This document shows positions 41,820 through 54,199 of a stretch of 64,000 nucleotides of DNA, in pieces; the first letter of the stretch is position 1; every line of letters starts with the position of its first letter. A program made the translations under genes and the position numbers. The DNA comes from Nematopogon swammerdamellus (Eukaryota > Arthropoda > Insecta > Lepidoptera > Adelidae). The stretch lies in the NCBI GenBank assembly GCA_946902875.1, contig OX336340.1, positions 16,631,566 to 16,695,565 on the forward strand, read 5' to 3'. The notes below the pieces were generated by a model. It was not told the DNA's origin, did no database searches, and saw nothing but the letters and a program-made list of their open reading frames with translations.

Positions 41820-44800
41820 AACGACCCCTTCATTGATTCAGCCGCGCAATGGTCCGGAAAACGAGATAAAAGCCAAACGATATGAGATAAGGAGCTGGGT
41901 TATCGGACAGCTATTTAATTCGTATCGAAAGCAATGATTGTAATATGCTTAGATATTTTATATGAGATGCCATGAAATTTGTTTTTGTTGGATTTAATAT
42001 TTCGCGTAATAAAATTAAAACTTTGATTTTACTTATATAACATTATTAAACTGCAATGTATACCTGGTAACGGAATGCACATGAGTATCTTATTAAATGC
42101 ATCATGCGTTTACAATTGTTGCGGTTTACGGCAAAACCAGTTTACTGGAAGAAATACCTGCTGTGGAATCCAATAGCTATTTAAACATGCATGAAAGTAC
42201 TCTGTGATTGTGGAGCATAGAAATTTATTGAATTTTACTGAAAAATAAGTAGGGAATGGCAAATAATTAAACCATTTGTAAAAGACGTACCAATAGCGCG
42301 TAGGATATCTCTAAGTATGTATTCTCTATTAGTAATCTCCGGGCACAACTGAACCCCGTCAGTCATGTCATGTACCCTCAGATGTTATAATATCATATTA
42401 AGTTTCTATAAAGCAATCTCTCCTGCAAGTACACATCCAAGTTGGTAATCTCTCAGATTAGATCCACGACATTTTCCAAGGTGACTGCGTCATTCATTCA
42501 TTAGACATTCCCCAGACAAGTGCATCGGAACAAAGAGTGACAAAGCGGCATTCCCACGTTGTCGCAGCCGAAATGCTCTCCGGCGGACATTGCTGAGATT
42601 CCAAGAGTTTTCTAACTGCTTATAATTTTGCGTCACTTGCACGCGATAAACAAATTGTAGTCGCATACAATGTCTCCGAGAGAGCATTCTGACCACACGT
42701 TCCACGGCGAGAATGCTCTTCGGGTAATGATCGGGGAATGCCATCACTTGATGTACGTCTTCTGACATTAGATCTTCATGGATAACGTGGTGTAGAGGGA
42801 ACGTATCTGGGTGAATGGATATTTGACTTGCTAAAATGGAAACTTCCAACGGCATATAAAAGAGAATAGAAATGAACGACTTATTCAGAGACAAAGGCGG
42901 AGAATCACATACTACGCAATTAAATTCAAATTCAAATTCCTTTTCCTGCAAGAAAATGCATAGCTTGCCAATAAATCTTTACACCAAGTACTGAATACTT
43001 ATTTTCAAAATAAATAAACTTCACCTACGTAGAACAATAAGGCAGCATAACGCCATACATATTTGAGTTATGAAGATCGTTCACCTCAATGCTTTTATGT
43101 TCATCTTCCTTAAAATAACCTTCACATGATAGGGTCTTTCACCTGATGCCGTTTTACACCTAACGTTATATAGTGCATTGCGTGCACCATCGTGCACTTA
43201 TGATTGCATAATTTAATTGAAATGTTTCAATAGTGTTAAAAAATTTATGAAAGCACAAATTGCTAATGGTATTGATGGAATGCTTATTAGAACAGGCCTT
43301 CAAGATAATCATAAAATGAGATCGAAAAATAATTATTGGGATTTTATTTCATTATTTAATTAACATTCACATGACGTGTACGTAGTCTCAATAAAGAAGC
43401 TATCTATAGGAGCAGAATTAACAATATGCAATGCATACCACTGTCCCTAATTAGACATCGTACGTCAACATACCTATACTTGATATGAGAAGCGTCAAGC
43501 GATACACATGTTATATATAATAAAGCAAATAAGTAAGCAATGGCAACACTATTTGTTGTGCTGTGATTGCGAAGGTTATATAGAAAAGAAAGTAAATATG
43601 TAACAGGAAAACGCAATCTTTTCTAAATACGGCGTCCTCATCATGCTCGCAGATCACTCGGGCGTATTTTATTCGTTTCTTCTGTTTTCTTTCACTCATA
43701 ATAAGTTAGTCACCGATGCTGCCTGAGTTATCCTAGTTATGTTTAAAAAAGTCAGTGTTAAGTAACGTTGCTTCAAATAATTTATATTGAATAAAATTTC
43801 GACTACTCCCCAGTAGTTTTAATTACTTAAAAATATTTATAAACGGTGACTCCAACAGGAAATATATAAATTGCACTTTCAAAATAATACCACTTAAAAT
43901 ACCAGTTCAGGTCTAAATATTACCCACGAGCATTATTTACTTCAAACTCGAAGTGAGATCTCCACACGTCTGTTTCTCTCCACAAGTCTGATTGGTGAGA
44001 CTTTGGTCTTGATCCATTAGAAATTCTAAATGATGACTTCATTTCGAATAAAATATATTCAGTCTTGACGCTATCGATTCGTATGGGTTGGATTTTCATA
44101 ACTATTTGTTCATAAAAGTTTTGATGTAACCCCGAAGTGGTCAAATTGGTGCCTTGGTTTTTATATGAAAAATTGTTTTTAATTATCCGCCATTAAAACT
44201 TCTAATTTCAATCAATGTTCGTCCGTCATTTACATAATTCCTCGTCTGCGTAAGCGCACAGGAATTTGCTCCGTCTACTTCCGTGAGGTCAACCTCGATA
44301 TCATCGCCTGCCATTTGTAGTGCATAGTCATTGGAGTAAATAAGCTTATCGTTTGTGTCATCACGTATCTCGTTATTGTTAATGCAGAGTTACAATAAAA
44401 CATCTTCTGACATATTGTCATTATGATTGGTACTGTATCGATTATGATATGAGTCTTAAAAGTCTATATAAAACCATGTAAAGGTGAGAGAGGCTGAATG
44501 AAAGAATTCATCAAGTAAAAGAGTACGCATACATAATATTTCGCGCGAACAATAGCTTGTCCGACTCTCGTAAACCAAAATATTCGTCTCACCGAGAAGA
44601 GGAATTGCAGAAATATTTGGATTCAGTGGTCAGGTTTATTGTAGATATATTGCCGAGTGCTGCTTTATGACAAGAGGTAGAAGAGATTAGACACAACGTA
44701 ACGGAGAAGACGATGACGTTATAAGACTTACAGACAGCCTTTAGCTGATGAATAAATTGTAAGCAATTCGTTGATGGACCGCTGGCTGAGTGAGTGCTAA

Positions 44801-44820
44801 GCGCCGAAGCAGCAATAATG
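41820..44820. other. Intron sequence without assigned genes
   Basis: The longest non-repeat open frame of the window (153 codons, minus, 42490-42951) lies here. It has no start context, domain or membrane pattern I recognise, and its N-terminal EFEFEF comes from a simple repeat. The rest shows no repeat I can name. Confidence 0.3.
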
Positions 44821-44828
44821 TAGGTATG

Positions 44829-45120
44829 TTCATTTTTAAGTTTCCGGATTAACAGTAGGTTTAAAGACTTACTTATGTCGACGTTTCGCCCGCTACGTCA
44901 CGGGTTTCATCAGGAACTGCGGAAGTTCCTGGAGCTGACGTCTGGTGTCCGTTGTACCAGACGTCAAACGTCAGACGTCAGTTTGACGTCTGGTACAACG
45001 GACACCAGACGTCGGCTCCTGCGGCCGACTCCCGCAGTTCCTGATGAAGCCCGTGACGTAGCGGGCGAAACGTCGACTATATCTTTAAACCTACTGTTAA
45101 TCCGGAAACTTAAAAATGAA
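44829..45120. repeat. 292-bp palindromic element
   Basis: The two halves (about 44829-44974 and 44975-45120) are near-perfect reverse complements: TTCATTTTTAAGTTTCCGGA against TCCGGAAACTTAAAAATGAA at the tips, and ACGTCTGGTGTCCGTTGTAC against GTACAACGGACACCAGACGT near the centre, with small indels between. There is almost no loop. Confidence 0.9.
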
Positions 45121-45344
45121 TATTATTAATAAGAGAGTAAACTTAAAAACATTAGTAATGTAGGTATGCTTAATTTGTATGATTTTTCAACAGGAAATTC
45201 GCAAATATACATCCACGTGTGAATAATACACCTGTAAATATTCAAGTTTATTGATACCGATGATTTATCCATCGATTCGTATCATTACGTCTACATTTCC
45301 TATTGAGGTCAGTTTAGGCAGCATCAGTTCACGTTGTTGATTTT

Positions 45345-45815
45345 TAGGTTTCCGTATCCCTATGGGCCCCTATTAAGTACTAATCCGACGCCCCGTCTAT
45401 CCGCCCGTCTGTCTGTTCGTCTGTCCTACCTTTAAAGGGCTGTATCTTTGAACCATAATAGGTAGCCGGTTGAAATGCGTTGAAATGTTCACTAAATATG
45501 TGCGCCTTACATGGGGTCCGTGATCATCCGTGATGTCAACCTAAAATACCTCGGTGAACTAGGTGCCCTGTCAGTGCTTCCCTTCGGTCGTGCCGGCTAC
45601 ACTGAACTGGAAGGAAAACACCGAACTATTTACATAGCCGTTTCAACCGACCTTTCATTTAGTGTGGTGGTAGAAATCCGGGAGAGTTAAAATTATTTAG
45701 GGTTTAACGTTTTACTCTAAAGTAAAACAACAAATAATACAAATCGGAAAATTACGCGATGGCACGCAACCCTCGGTGCGCGAAACCGACTCGCACTTGG
45801 CCGGTTTTTCATATA
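45345..45815 (-). repeat. ACTTGGCCGG-family repeat, split by a SINE
   Basis: Left part: TTTCCGTATCCCTATGGGCC, CCGTCTGTCTGTTCGTCTGT, GTAGCCGGTTGAAATGCG. Right part: AACCCTCGGTGCGCGAAACC, GACTCGCACTTGGCCGGTTT. Between them (45530-45690) sits a SINE tail-1 copy. The same two parts are adjacent at 60575-60957. Confidence 0.65.
45530..45690 (-). mobile_element. SINE tail-1 fragment inside the ACTTGGCCGG repeat
   Basis: ATCCGTGATGTCAACC, GTGCTTCCCTTCGGTCGTGC, CGGCTACACTGAACTGGAAG and ACATAGCCGTTTCAACCGAC in plus view mark tail 1. No head or A tail is preserved. Confidence 0.65.
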
Positions 45816-46467
45816 GGAATGTCTTTCGCACGCGCGTGATTCGCCGGTATTGTTCGAGCTGCTGCGGTTGCTGGAAGCACGGTGCCGGTGTGGCGGCGGA
45901 ATCGAATGCACCGAGTTGTCTAACTGTTGTTGCTCCGGCAGCCTACATACCGCATTCTTTCGGCAATCCGTAATAGTGGCTCGTGATGCCGACCGATTTC
46001 CACCGCCGCCGCTCGTAGGTACTCCGGCGCATCAGTCCACACCTACGCAAATGCCTTTCTTGTTTTTTCCTAAATATTTATCGACTAAATAATCTATATT
46101 TACACCGAAGGTTCGTGGATAATTTCTAGATTAGACTGACATTAGTCCTGGGAGAATCTTCAGGCATGCATAACTATACATAGGTATCAGAAAATATAAT
46201 TTTGAAGTGAATCCTCAGAACTTATTTATGTGTTATTGGTTTCTCTGCGTTCTCCAAACAAATTAACAATATGCCCAACAATGCAACGTAGAAAGTCTTT
46301 AATTGACGCCGATGTTAGTCTAATTAATTTTGCTTTGTCCTAATACCTAGAGTGCTCGTAAGATAGGCGAAGTACATAATAAGTAGATACTGAATCAAAA
46401 GGTCTTGGATGAAAGAGACATAATATAGACCCACGCAACAACAGACAACGCTTGTGATATAATTTTT

Positions 46468-46833
46468 TTATTTTTTATGGACACTGACACCGGACACGGT
46501 TGGCTACATCACCTACATACAACATCCGTGATGTCAGCCCATAACACCGGGTGAACTAGATGCCATTTCAGTGCCTCCCTTCATTTCATGTCCGCTACAC
46601 TGAACTGGACGGAAAATACGAACTATTTAGATAGCCGTCTCGACCGACGACGTTTCGTTCAGTGCGGTGGTACCGACTAGTAAGGTAAGAAGGGAAGGGA
46701 CCTACAGTATAAAGAGGAATCCGATCCACGCTCAGACTCCAACGGTCGAGCGTTCACCCATCCAAGTACTGACCGCGCCCAGGGTTGCTTAGTAACAGGC
46801 GACCGACCGCACCTCTGGGCTACCGAGACTGAC
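46468..46833 (-). mobile_element. Full-length 5S/tRNA-headed SINE, copy 2
   Basis: Minus strand: GTCAGTCTCGGTAGCCCAGA (A-box-like TAGCCCAGAGG), then the 5S-like core at 46792-46750, GCTAAGCAACCCTGGGCGCG-GTCAGTACTTGGATGGGTGA. Next come GATCGGATTCCTCTTTATAC, ACCACCGCACTGAACG, tail 1 and an A/T tail. Same order as 18841-19226, with independent point differences. Confidence 0.85.
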
Positions 46834-46839
46834 AAATTG

Positions 46840-48075
46840 TCAGTGACAATAGATAACACTAGCATATTCATCTGCAGCCTAGCTTGAGCGATGTCTGTCA
46901 GTGCGATACGAGCGTCCGTCCGTTGTCGTCCGTTACTCCGCTCGAGAGCCGTGGACCGAGACAACAGAAGAACTCGTGGCGGAACATACCAGGCCGCCGC
47001 CGATGTGACTGCATGTCAAGCAAGAAGCCGGCTGAGTGAAAAGCTGAAGGCTAGTAAAAGCCGAAACCATAAGCTAAATTCTATATTACAAAGATCATAC
47101 CATCTGCACAGGAAGGAAACAATTTGTAACGTAGTATCTAGTTGGTAACGCAATCTGTGGTTGATATTATAACCAGCTCACTAACAAGACCAGGTTCGAA
47201 TTTACATGACAGACAATGTACACTAGCTAGACGCATGAAATGCACTGCATGCAATGCAATGCATGAAATGCAAATTCCTTAGAAAATCCTTCCTTAGAAA
47301 ATGCATCCCCTAACGTTGTATGGAAGTTCGTAATTTTTGGTAACTATATAGGCTTCTGTTTATAAATAAAAGTAAGTGAATCTGCAGTTATGACATTCAT
47401 CCCCTAAGAAGGTTAAATAGGGGATGAAAGTTTTAATTTAAATAAATTTTTTCAGATAGAAATATGGAAATTGGTGTTTAGGCTTCTGCTTATAAATAAG
47501 CGTCAGTTTTATCCATTTGTATTCAATTTGTATTAGCGTTTTTGGAAATACACCCCCTAACGGGATAATAATAAGGTACTAAAGTTTGTATGGAAATTGC
47601 GTCATATTTGAAGTTAGAAATATGAAATTGGTGTAGAGCCTTTAAAAATTTCAAAATATTTTATTTTCATTAAAAAAGAAGACTGTTCAGAAAGATGATG
47701 GATGACCCCTGAAACGTCACTTTATGGCGATTTCCATTTTTTTAGTTTAGTTCCTTAATAAAAACAATTCAGATACCCACACGCGAACCCTCACAACACT
47801 AGGCTATTCAAGCTCGCGATGTGGTCTAGTGTCACTGATTGTCCGCTGATCGCATAACTTTATTGGCCAAATTCCTCAACGCTTTCACTGCGCAGTGCGT
47901 TCAGTGTGTTCGTGCGCGCACCACACACATGCTCGCACGCAGCGTCCGCGCATCGAAAGTGAACGCCTAATGTGCAACTGTCACGGTGACAGCTGTCAAG
48001 CGCGTTGCATACCTAAATGTATCTTCTTCGGTAGGTACGCATCCGAATTACCTTACTATTATTTGTAAACACGTC
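46840..48075. other. Intron sequence with retroelement-like 3' pieces
   Basis: 47270-47660 repeats the motif A(T/C)CCCCTAA(C/G)...GTATGGAA several times (47307, 47400, 47550), a pattern seen in lepidopteran retroelement 3' regions. No protein is left. The open frame at 46891-47148 has no motif. Confidence 0.35.
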
Positions 48076-48079
48076 TTAT

Positions 48080-49520
48080 TTTTTTTTATACTAAGTGCGA
48101 CATGTGACGCCGAGCCACCCATAAGGTGTCTAGCGACGCCCATGGACATTCGGTCGCATGCGGGGGCTGCGAATGCAATGCCGGCCTGACAGGTGCCCTT
48201 TCACGGCTCTCTTGAAGGACCCGAGACTATACTTGGGGGGAAATATGTGGGCAGGGAGAGCGTTCCAGAGTTTACCGGTTCTGTGGAGAAAGGATCTGCA
48301 AAACCGATTGGTACGCATCCGCGGTAAGTCCACGGTATGTCCAGTGCGCTTGTTGCACGGAGGTGGAAAGGGGACGGCGGAATCGCGTTAAACAGCTCCT
48401 TCGAGCACTCCCCGTGGAATAAGCGATAGAAGACACTTAGGGCTCCGACATCCCTTCGAAGTTGCAGTGGTTCGACAGACACGTCGGGGTCATCCACTAG
48501 TCGCACGGCTCGACGCTGGATCGAGTCTAAAGGCGCAAGCTGGAATTTGGCTGAGCCACCCCACAAGTGCGAGCAGTACTCCAAGCAGGACCTAATCTGC
48601 GATACCGTCGCACCTTATTGAGTACACCTAGCTTTCCCTCGATATGACGCCGGTAGTTTAGGTCGTGCGACAGTTCGACTCCGAGGACCCCGAGGTGGTC
48701 GCTTAAGTTAAGCGACGTGCCTTGGAAGGAAGGAGCTGGTGTGAACGCCGCTCTCTTCGCAATGAACGTGCAAACTTGTATTTTTGAAGCGTTGAACTAG
48801 ACCAAATTACTACGGCCCCATTCGGAAATAGACCGAAGCGTTTGTTCGAGATCAGACACAAGTGTTCGCCTCTTTTCATCCACAACATCCCGTCTGGCTA
48901 AAGGGTGCCTGGTATAGGATCCATGTGCTGGTACTGCATCCGCATAACAATGTATGTTGCCAAGTGGCAGCATGTCTATGCAGAAGAAACAGTATGGGTT
49001 ACGGCACAGATCCCTGCGGTACGCCGGCATTCGCAGACATGGCGTCCGACAAGCAACCGTCCACCAGCATCTCCACTAGGAACTGAATGCTACGCCCATG
49101 TAGGAAGTCGGCGACCCAGTCGCAGAAGGAAGTACGTACGCCGGAAGCTTGCCCAGGAGCGATTTGTGCCAAACCCTGTCGAATGCCTTGGCAATATCGA
49201 GGTCAATTGCCAAGGATTCACCACGACCTTCAACCACGGGATTCAAGCGATTCCCCCCAAAGGCATCTGTGCCAAAGGTGAGTGACGTACGCTAGGAGAT
49301 CACCTGCGGATCGGTTTGGCCGAAAGCCATATTGCCGATTGCTGATGAGGTTATTTTTCTCCAGGTAGGCCATGAGCTGGGCATTGATAATGCGCTCCAT
49401 CACCTTCCAGGGTAAGCAGGTAATCGCTATAGGTCGGTAGTTCGAAGCATGAAGGGTTTGAGCGGTCACCCTTTTTGTTAATGAAGAAGATTCGAATTTG
49501 AAGAAGCGTGAGCGCACTTT
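48080..49520 (-). mobile_element. 5'-truncated LINE with reverse-transcriptase remains (pseudogene)
   Basis: Minus strand, broken into several frames. NYRPIAITCLPWKVMERIIN then QYGFRPNRSAGDLLAYVTHL (RT motifs 1-2) is followed by DMLPLGNIHCYADAVPAHG, where the catalytic YADD reads YADA. Next come VDEKRRTLVSDLEQTLRSIS, EWGRSNLV and the C-terminal FYRLFHGECSKELFNAIPPS as at 8446. CR1/jockey-type by these motifs. Frameshifts and the lost aspartate show it is dead. The T run at 48079 (plus) is its tail. Confidence 0.8.
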
Positions 49521-49524
49521 TAGA

Positions 49525-50520
49525 AGATTATGCAGAAAATATGTAGGTATGTACTATGTACCTATATGTTCGAGTCCCCTTAGCGTACAAATTAAATTTG
49601 CAAACAATTTAAACGTCGCCGCCAGCCTTGTTTTTAGTTTTTTGCAAATTACATTGTAATGGCCAAATGCCATTTCCTTGGTCGATATATCATATTTTTA
49701 AGGCAGTACATTGAGAAAAAGTCACACGGAGCGACAGCGACGGATGTATGCAAAGTCTCGAGCTCGATTTTATAGCATGCACGCTATAAACATAATATGC
49801 TGCAGTCGCATCGTACCATATGTTAGCAAAGTTTACACAAGTCGAACATGTGCGCGGCTGTGATATTGAGAACGGCAAAAGCATGCGGGTACTAACCACG
49901 GCGGCATGGCACCCGGATATGAGATTCCATTGTGTTTTTGAGACCACTAAAGCCACTTTACTGCATATTGGTGAAAGGGGGGGCCTCGAGATGGCCATCG
50001 AACTCCTACTGTTTTTGGGATTTTACAAATTAACACTGTGATTCCCTCCCAGGAAGTACCTAAGTCTTAGTTATTGTGACGAGATTAACATTTTATGTGC
50101 TATGTGCTAAAGCTACTGGTGATAGGATTTTGGTGGTTTTGTAATTTAACCGTGTAGTTTCTCGCTGGGTATAATGCGGGCAAGCGGATAGACACGCACA
50201 GACAGAAATACTAGCCTATGATAGCGGAATACAATTTGAAATCCTTGAGAAAAATAAGAAGAACGATAACATACCTAAACGAAATTATCTATTTAATAGA
50301 GACGTGGCAATGGCAACACGTTTGAGTAACAAAGCCGTGGGGTTTACGTCAGAACTAAACTGTCTAAGACATCGCAATGAACCGCCCAAGCGTCGTAATT
50401 CATCTCGCTTCAACTACAACTATTGAAGCGAGACGAAACTAAAACATTCCGTACCACCCGCATGTGGCCGACTTCATTATTGCAAAGAGGATACGCGAAT
50501 GCGGGTAGAAACTGAAAGAG
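49525..50520. other. Intron sequence without assigned features
   Basis: Open frames at 49690-50041 on both strands overlap and have no motif. No repeat was recognised. Confidence 0.3.
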
Positions 50521-50524
50521 ACGA

Positions 50525-51470
50525 TTTCGATAGCAGCGCCGGTGGTGCGTGCAGTGCATCGCGTCCGCAACGCCGCCGCCGCCGGCTCCGTCGCGTCAGG
50601 CAGCCGCTAAAGGCCGCGGTTGCGTAGCAATGCGGATGTGCTTGGTGCAAGTGGGTCGGCGAAATTTGCGGCTCGGCCTGTGGCCTGCTGGGCCACCTTC
50701 ATAGCTGCGTGCTGGGGCTCGGACCACCTTCCCTTGGGTACGCTCTCGCACTTTCAGAGGGTATGGTGGACTTCAAATTGAGAGAAAAAATCTTATATCT
50801 TATCTGGACAAAACAAAATTACATTCAATTCTAAAGAATCCAAAGATCGTCTTCTGCGTAGCTAAGCTGCGACACTCATATACATATTAGGTAATTAATT
50901 AGGTAAGTACATCGGTCTGTCCTACCAAAACGAACCAGCGGATGCGGGTTATTGCCTACGCGACTAGTGAACTTGAAATGCCAGAACAGTCGGAAAATAA
51001 TAAGATTTTTATTCAGCTAGTGTTATTTGACATCAAAATTACATAACATTATACAAGTTCTATCTTTAATTTTCTATCAAATTACCGTGTGTTATGTTGG
51101 TAGTGACGCTTACAGGTGTAAAAAAACAAGCTGTGCCAAGTATCTGGTTATATTTAATTGAGAAGGAAAATAAAATGTAAAAATGTCTAGTGATGTCTAA
51201 GATTGGAAAAAGTTCAAGAAGGCTAGACATACAAAAGCGGCACGAGTAAAGCGAGACGTTGCTGAGTCCAGCCGGACAGCCCTACCGAGGCGGATGTGAG
51301 CGGTCGTCCACCGCTCCCCACCGCTCGCCTCGCGAAAAAATGCGTTGAAAAAACGCGACACCTCGTCGCGGCGGAGCGCGGCGGCGGCGGCGGCGGCGGC
51401 GGGGGCGGGGGCGTGACCGTCACATTCCGCTGGAGTTTCCACGGCTCACGACGCAAGGAAATCCGCGCCA
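50525..51470. promoter_or_regulatory. Two CpG-rich blocks in intron 1 (50.53-50.76 and 51.23-51.47 kb)
   Basis: The first contains CGCCGCCGCCGCCGGCTCCG; the second a (GGC)n run (51379-51412) and many CG pairs. They lie about 2-3 kb downstream of the first coding exon, where enhancers or secondary promoters often sit. The alanine- or glycine-run open frames across the second block are by-products of the trinucleotide repeat. Confidence 0.25.
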
Positions 51471-51479
51471 GGAAATCAT

Positions 51480-53330
51480 TTCCACCTGGACGATGCTATT
51501 GTCATAAACTTTTCCTACATCGCTGTGCTCGATCGTTTCCGTCGACCTGCACACTCCATTGTCCAGCTAATGAGCCCGATGAAGCGCGAAATGGCTTCGT
51601 TGTGGGGCGACAAGTGAAAGAATAGGTACACGAATAATCCAGTTTAATGTCCGGTACAAAAAAGAGATCAACAACAACCAGACCGAGGTTGTCGCCCAAA
51701 AACATTTAAAACACGACGATTTCAGGAATTTTGGAGCGTTTCTCTCCCCGGTGGTAGCGACTACCTACGAATCTAAAAACCTCGACCGAACGAGGCGAGT
51801 GATGGTTCGCGATGAAAGAGCCGATCCATACCACGCGAAATGGAATGTGAATAATAGTTACACTTTTACCGGCTCGAATATTTGGGAACTTTCCAAGGAA
51901 GCTAGCGCAAGCGAGACACACCTACGGCGAAGTTGGGTATCCGTGAGGCGATATAGGCTTGTGGGCGGCTTTTACATTCCACTGCCTCGTGCCGGAACAC
52001 GTGGACTGTGTCGTTAGCTGGCGATAGCACACGCACCGACTAGTAGTAAGCTTATTACCTAATAATAGGAGCTCTCCTATGATCGTCCCATGTGACATCA
52101 CAACAGGGCCGGCGAAGACGCGTGCAACAGGGAAAGAAAAATTATAAATAGCCGAGTTGAGGAAGTCACAGGCGACGTTGAACTTGAAAGTTTTGAAACC
52201 AAATCAAGTGTACAGGAAGAGCGCAAAAGAAATTTTAGGGCACCAGAATCATTGGTTCAACAATCTCCTAAGACATAAAAAATTTAAACAAAAGCTAGAT
52301 AACCAGAAAGAATGCGATAAAGACATTTGTTTACTAATTTATCTATCACAAGACATTATTTCGATGACTCAGTGATCGGAAGATCCCCGATACTGCTGCT
52401 AATTCGAAGAAAAAGGCGAAAAATTGTCCGAACAATTCATCGACAGGTCATTAACTGTTGGAAGATGTCGGGGTATACTCGTAGCGCCGACACCTCGCCA
52501 ACATAACATCTCGAAATTCCGAGAGCGTGACGTGATGTTAATTGAAATTTGGACAAGCGAGCCGCGGGCTAACTAGTTATGTTCTCGTAATAAAGGTATT
52601 TAAATAAAACGTCTAGCCAAAAAGATAAACAACGAAGTGCCGCTTGTACCAATATTAGTAAATGAAATACTCCTCAATGTAATCACGAGACAAGCGCACG
52701 AGGCACTAAGGCCCATATTTGAATAACAAAGTTGAATTTGAAAAGACTGACGCGCAGCACGGGTCGGCCGTCTGGAGGTATAAGGAGGTCTAGGTCATAT
52801 TATATTATTGTAATTATGTTAGCTAAGACATAACGTTATAGACAATTTTTAAAAACTCTTATCCTTAGTTATGTACATGTTATGTATAATATTTATAATG
52901 TAAGTACGTCAACCTTCGAGTTCAAGGATACAGAACGATCATGCTTCGCTTAGCTGTAAGTTTGGTATTATTTGTGTATATACTGCTCATCAAACTTATT
53001 TTCGGTTCATTACTGCACGACGATAGATAAGAAGTGATCCCGCAACATGATGGTTTGAAGAGTTTAGACAGAGCTGTGATTCGATATTTTTTCGTCAAGG
53101 CATATCCCCAGCCAGACGCTCTTGTCTTTTCACTAGTCCGTTGTGTGTTTAATTTGATCTATTTAAATTTCTAAACATTAAATCAAGTACAATATAATTT
53201 TATGATCCAAAAAATACTCCGAAAAACAACAGTCACAATGGGGCTGGCATAGTTGTAAAACGTCTAAAGCCCTACTCTAAATATAAAAAACAAAGAATCG
53301 GAAGAAGATAAGATAGTGTGGTCTGATCAT
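51480..53330. other. Intron 1 near the first coding exon
   Basis: No gene recognised; short frames at 51751-52017 and 52157-52375 lack motifs. AAGCGAGCCGCGGGCTAACTAG at 52556 is a lone decayed Helitron end. Confidence 0.3.
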
Positions 53331-53337
53331 CACTCAC

Positions 53338-53437
53338 CGAAACTGTCTGAATCGCTGGCGGGGTAGTTGTGGCAATGTTGCATCATGGTGGCCGCGCGGG
53401 ACAGCACCTCCAGCGGAGATTCCACGCTCTCCATTTC
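53338..53437 (-). CDS. Tgi: Tgi coding exon 1 (N-terminal VLSRAATM motif)
   Basis: Acceptor ATTTCAG|GAA and donor TTCG|GTGAGT bound the exon; translation starts at the ATG at 53434-53432. It gives 32 residues, beginning MESVESPLEVLSRAATMMQ and ending SDSDSF, plus one base (G). The SPLEVLSRAA block matches the conserved N-terminus of VGLL4 (TPLDVLSRAA), which is why I accept so short an exon. With the first two bases of the next exon the split codon becomes GAG (Glu). No longer start is possible because the acceptor lies three bases upstream. Confidence 0.85.
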
Positions 53438-53832
53438 CTGAAATGTTATAGCAGGTTGTCATCTGGATTCTGGATCCTTACGACGCAGGCGTTGCACTCG
53501 CAGGAACGAAATGATAAAGAGATGAAAAGACGATCGCCAACACAAAGTACAAGTAGAAAATGACTTAAAACAGAAAAAAAAGGAACTGAAATTCAATTCA
53601 GTCGACGACCTTGACCACTGATAGGTAATAAAAAAAATTATTTATTCAGCGATAGGAATTCTGTAGAATGGGATAATTTAAGGCTGTGAAAGTTTTGTTT
53701 CAGGGAGCTGATGATATGACTTGGGTTCCTGCATCACCTAGCTAGATTCAAGCCAGTGACATACCCAAGTCAGCCTTTCACACCTATCACTGCTGATGAT
53801 TCTCGTCCCTTATCTATCAACGGAGTACTTAC

Positions 53833-54188
53833 ATATAGGGTGTAAAAACGGCGAGTACATTAAATTTAGGAAATTACTATTGGGATCACGAGTAACAAAA
53901 AAGTCAAATAACTTTTTTATGAATTCCCTTTAAATAAAAAGTTACAGTTTTCATACAAACTAATTGATTATTTTAGTGTAAAAATGAAGATGACTGGAGG
54001 TCGGCAGGCGGAGGGTGCGGAGCGGCAACAACGCGTTAAATTACACTAGACGAAAACATACATTTCAAAAATTCATACCTCGAAAACTAGACACTTTAGG
54101 GAAAAACTTTGTTAGCTTTTTTGTCTAGGAAAAACATGAGGATTGCACTGGCGAATTTAATGTACTCGACGTTTTAACAACCTGTATA
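53833..54188. mobile_element. ACAGGGTGT-type MITE, copy 2
   Basis: TATAGGGTGTAAAAACGGCG on the left and GTCTAGGAAAAACATGAGGA ... CGTTTTAACAACCTGTATA on the right match 40309-40762. The G/C-rich centre of the other copy is missing here (about 100 bp shorter), so one is a deletion derivative. Confidence 0.8.
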
Positions 54189-54199
54189 TACAACAAACA

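Noticed and set aside
42490..42951. 153-codon minus-strand frame as a gene
   Set aside because: No domain, signal peptide or homology I can name; the start of the peptide is a simple repeat (EFEFEF). It is also intronic.
51197..51625. Overlapping frames with alanine, proline or glycine runs
   Set aside because: Produced by a GGC trinucleotide run in a CpG-rich block.
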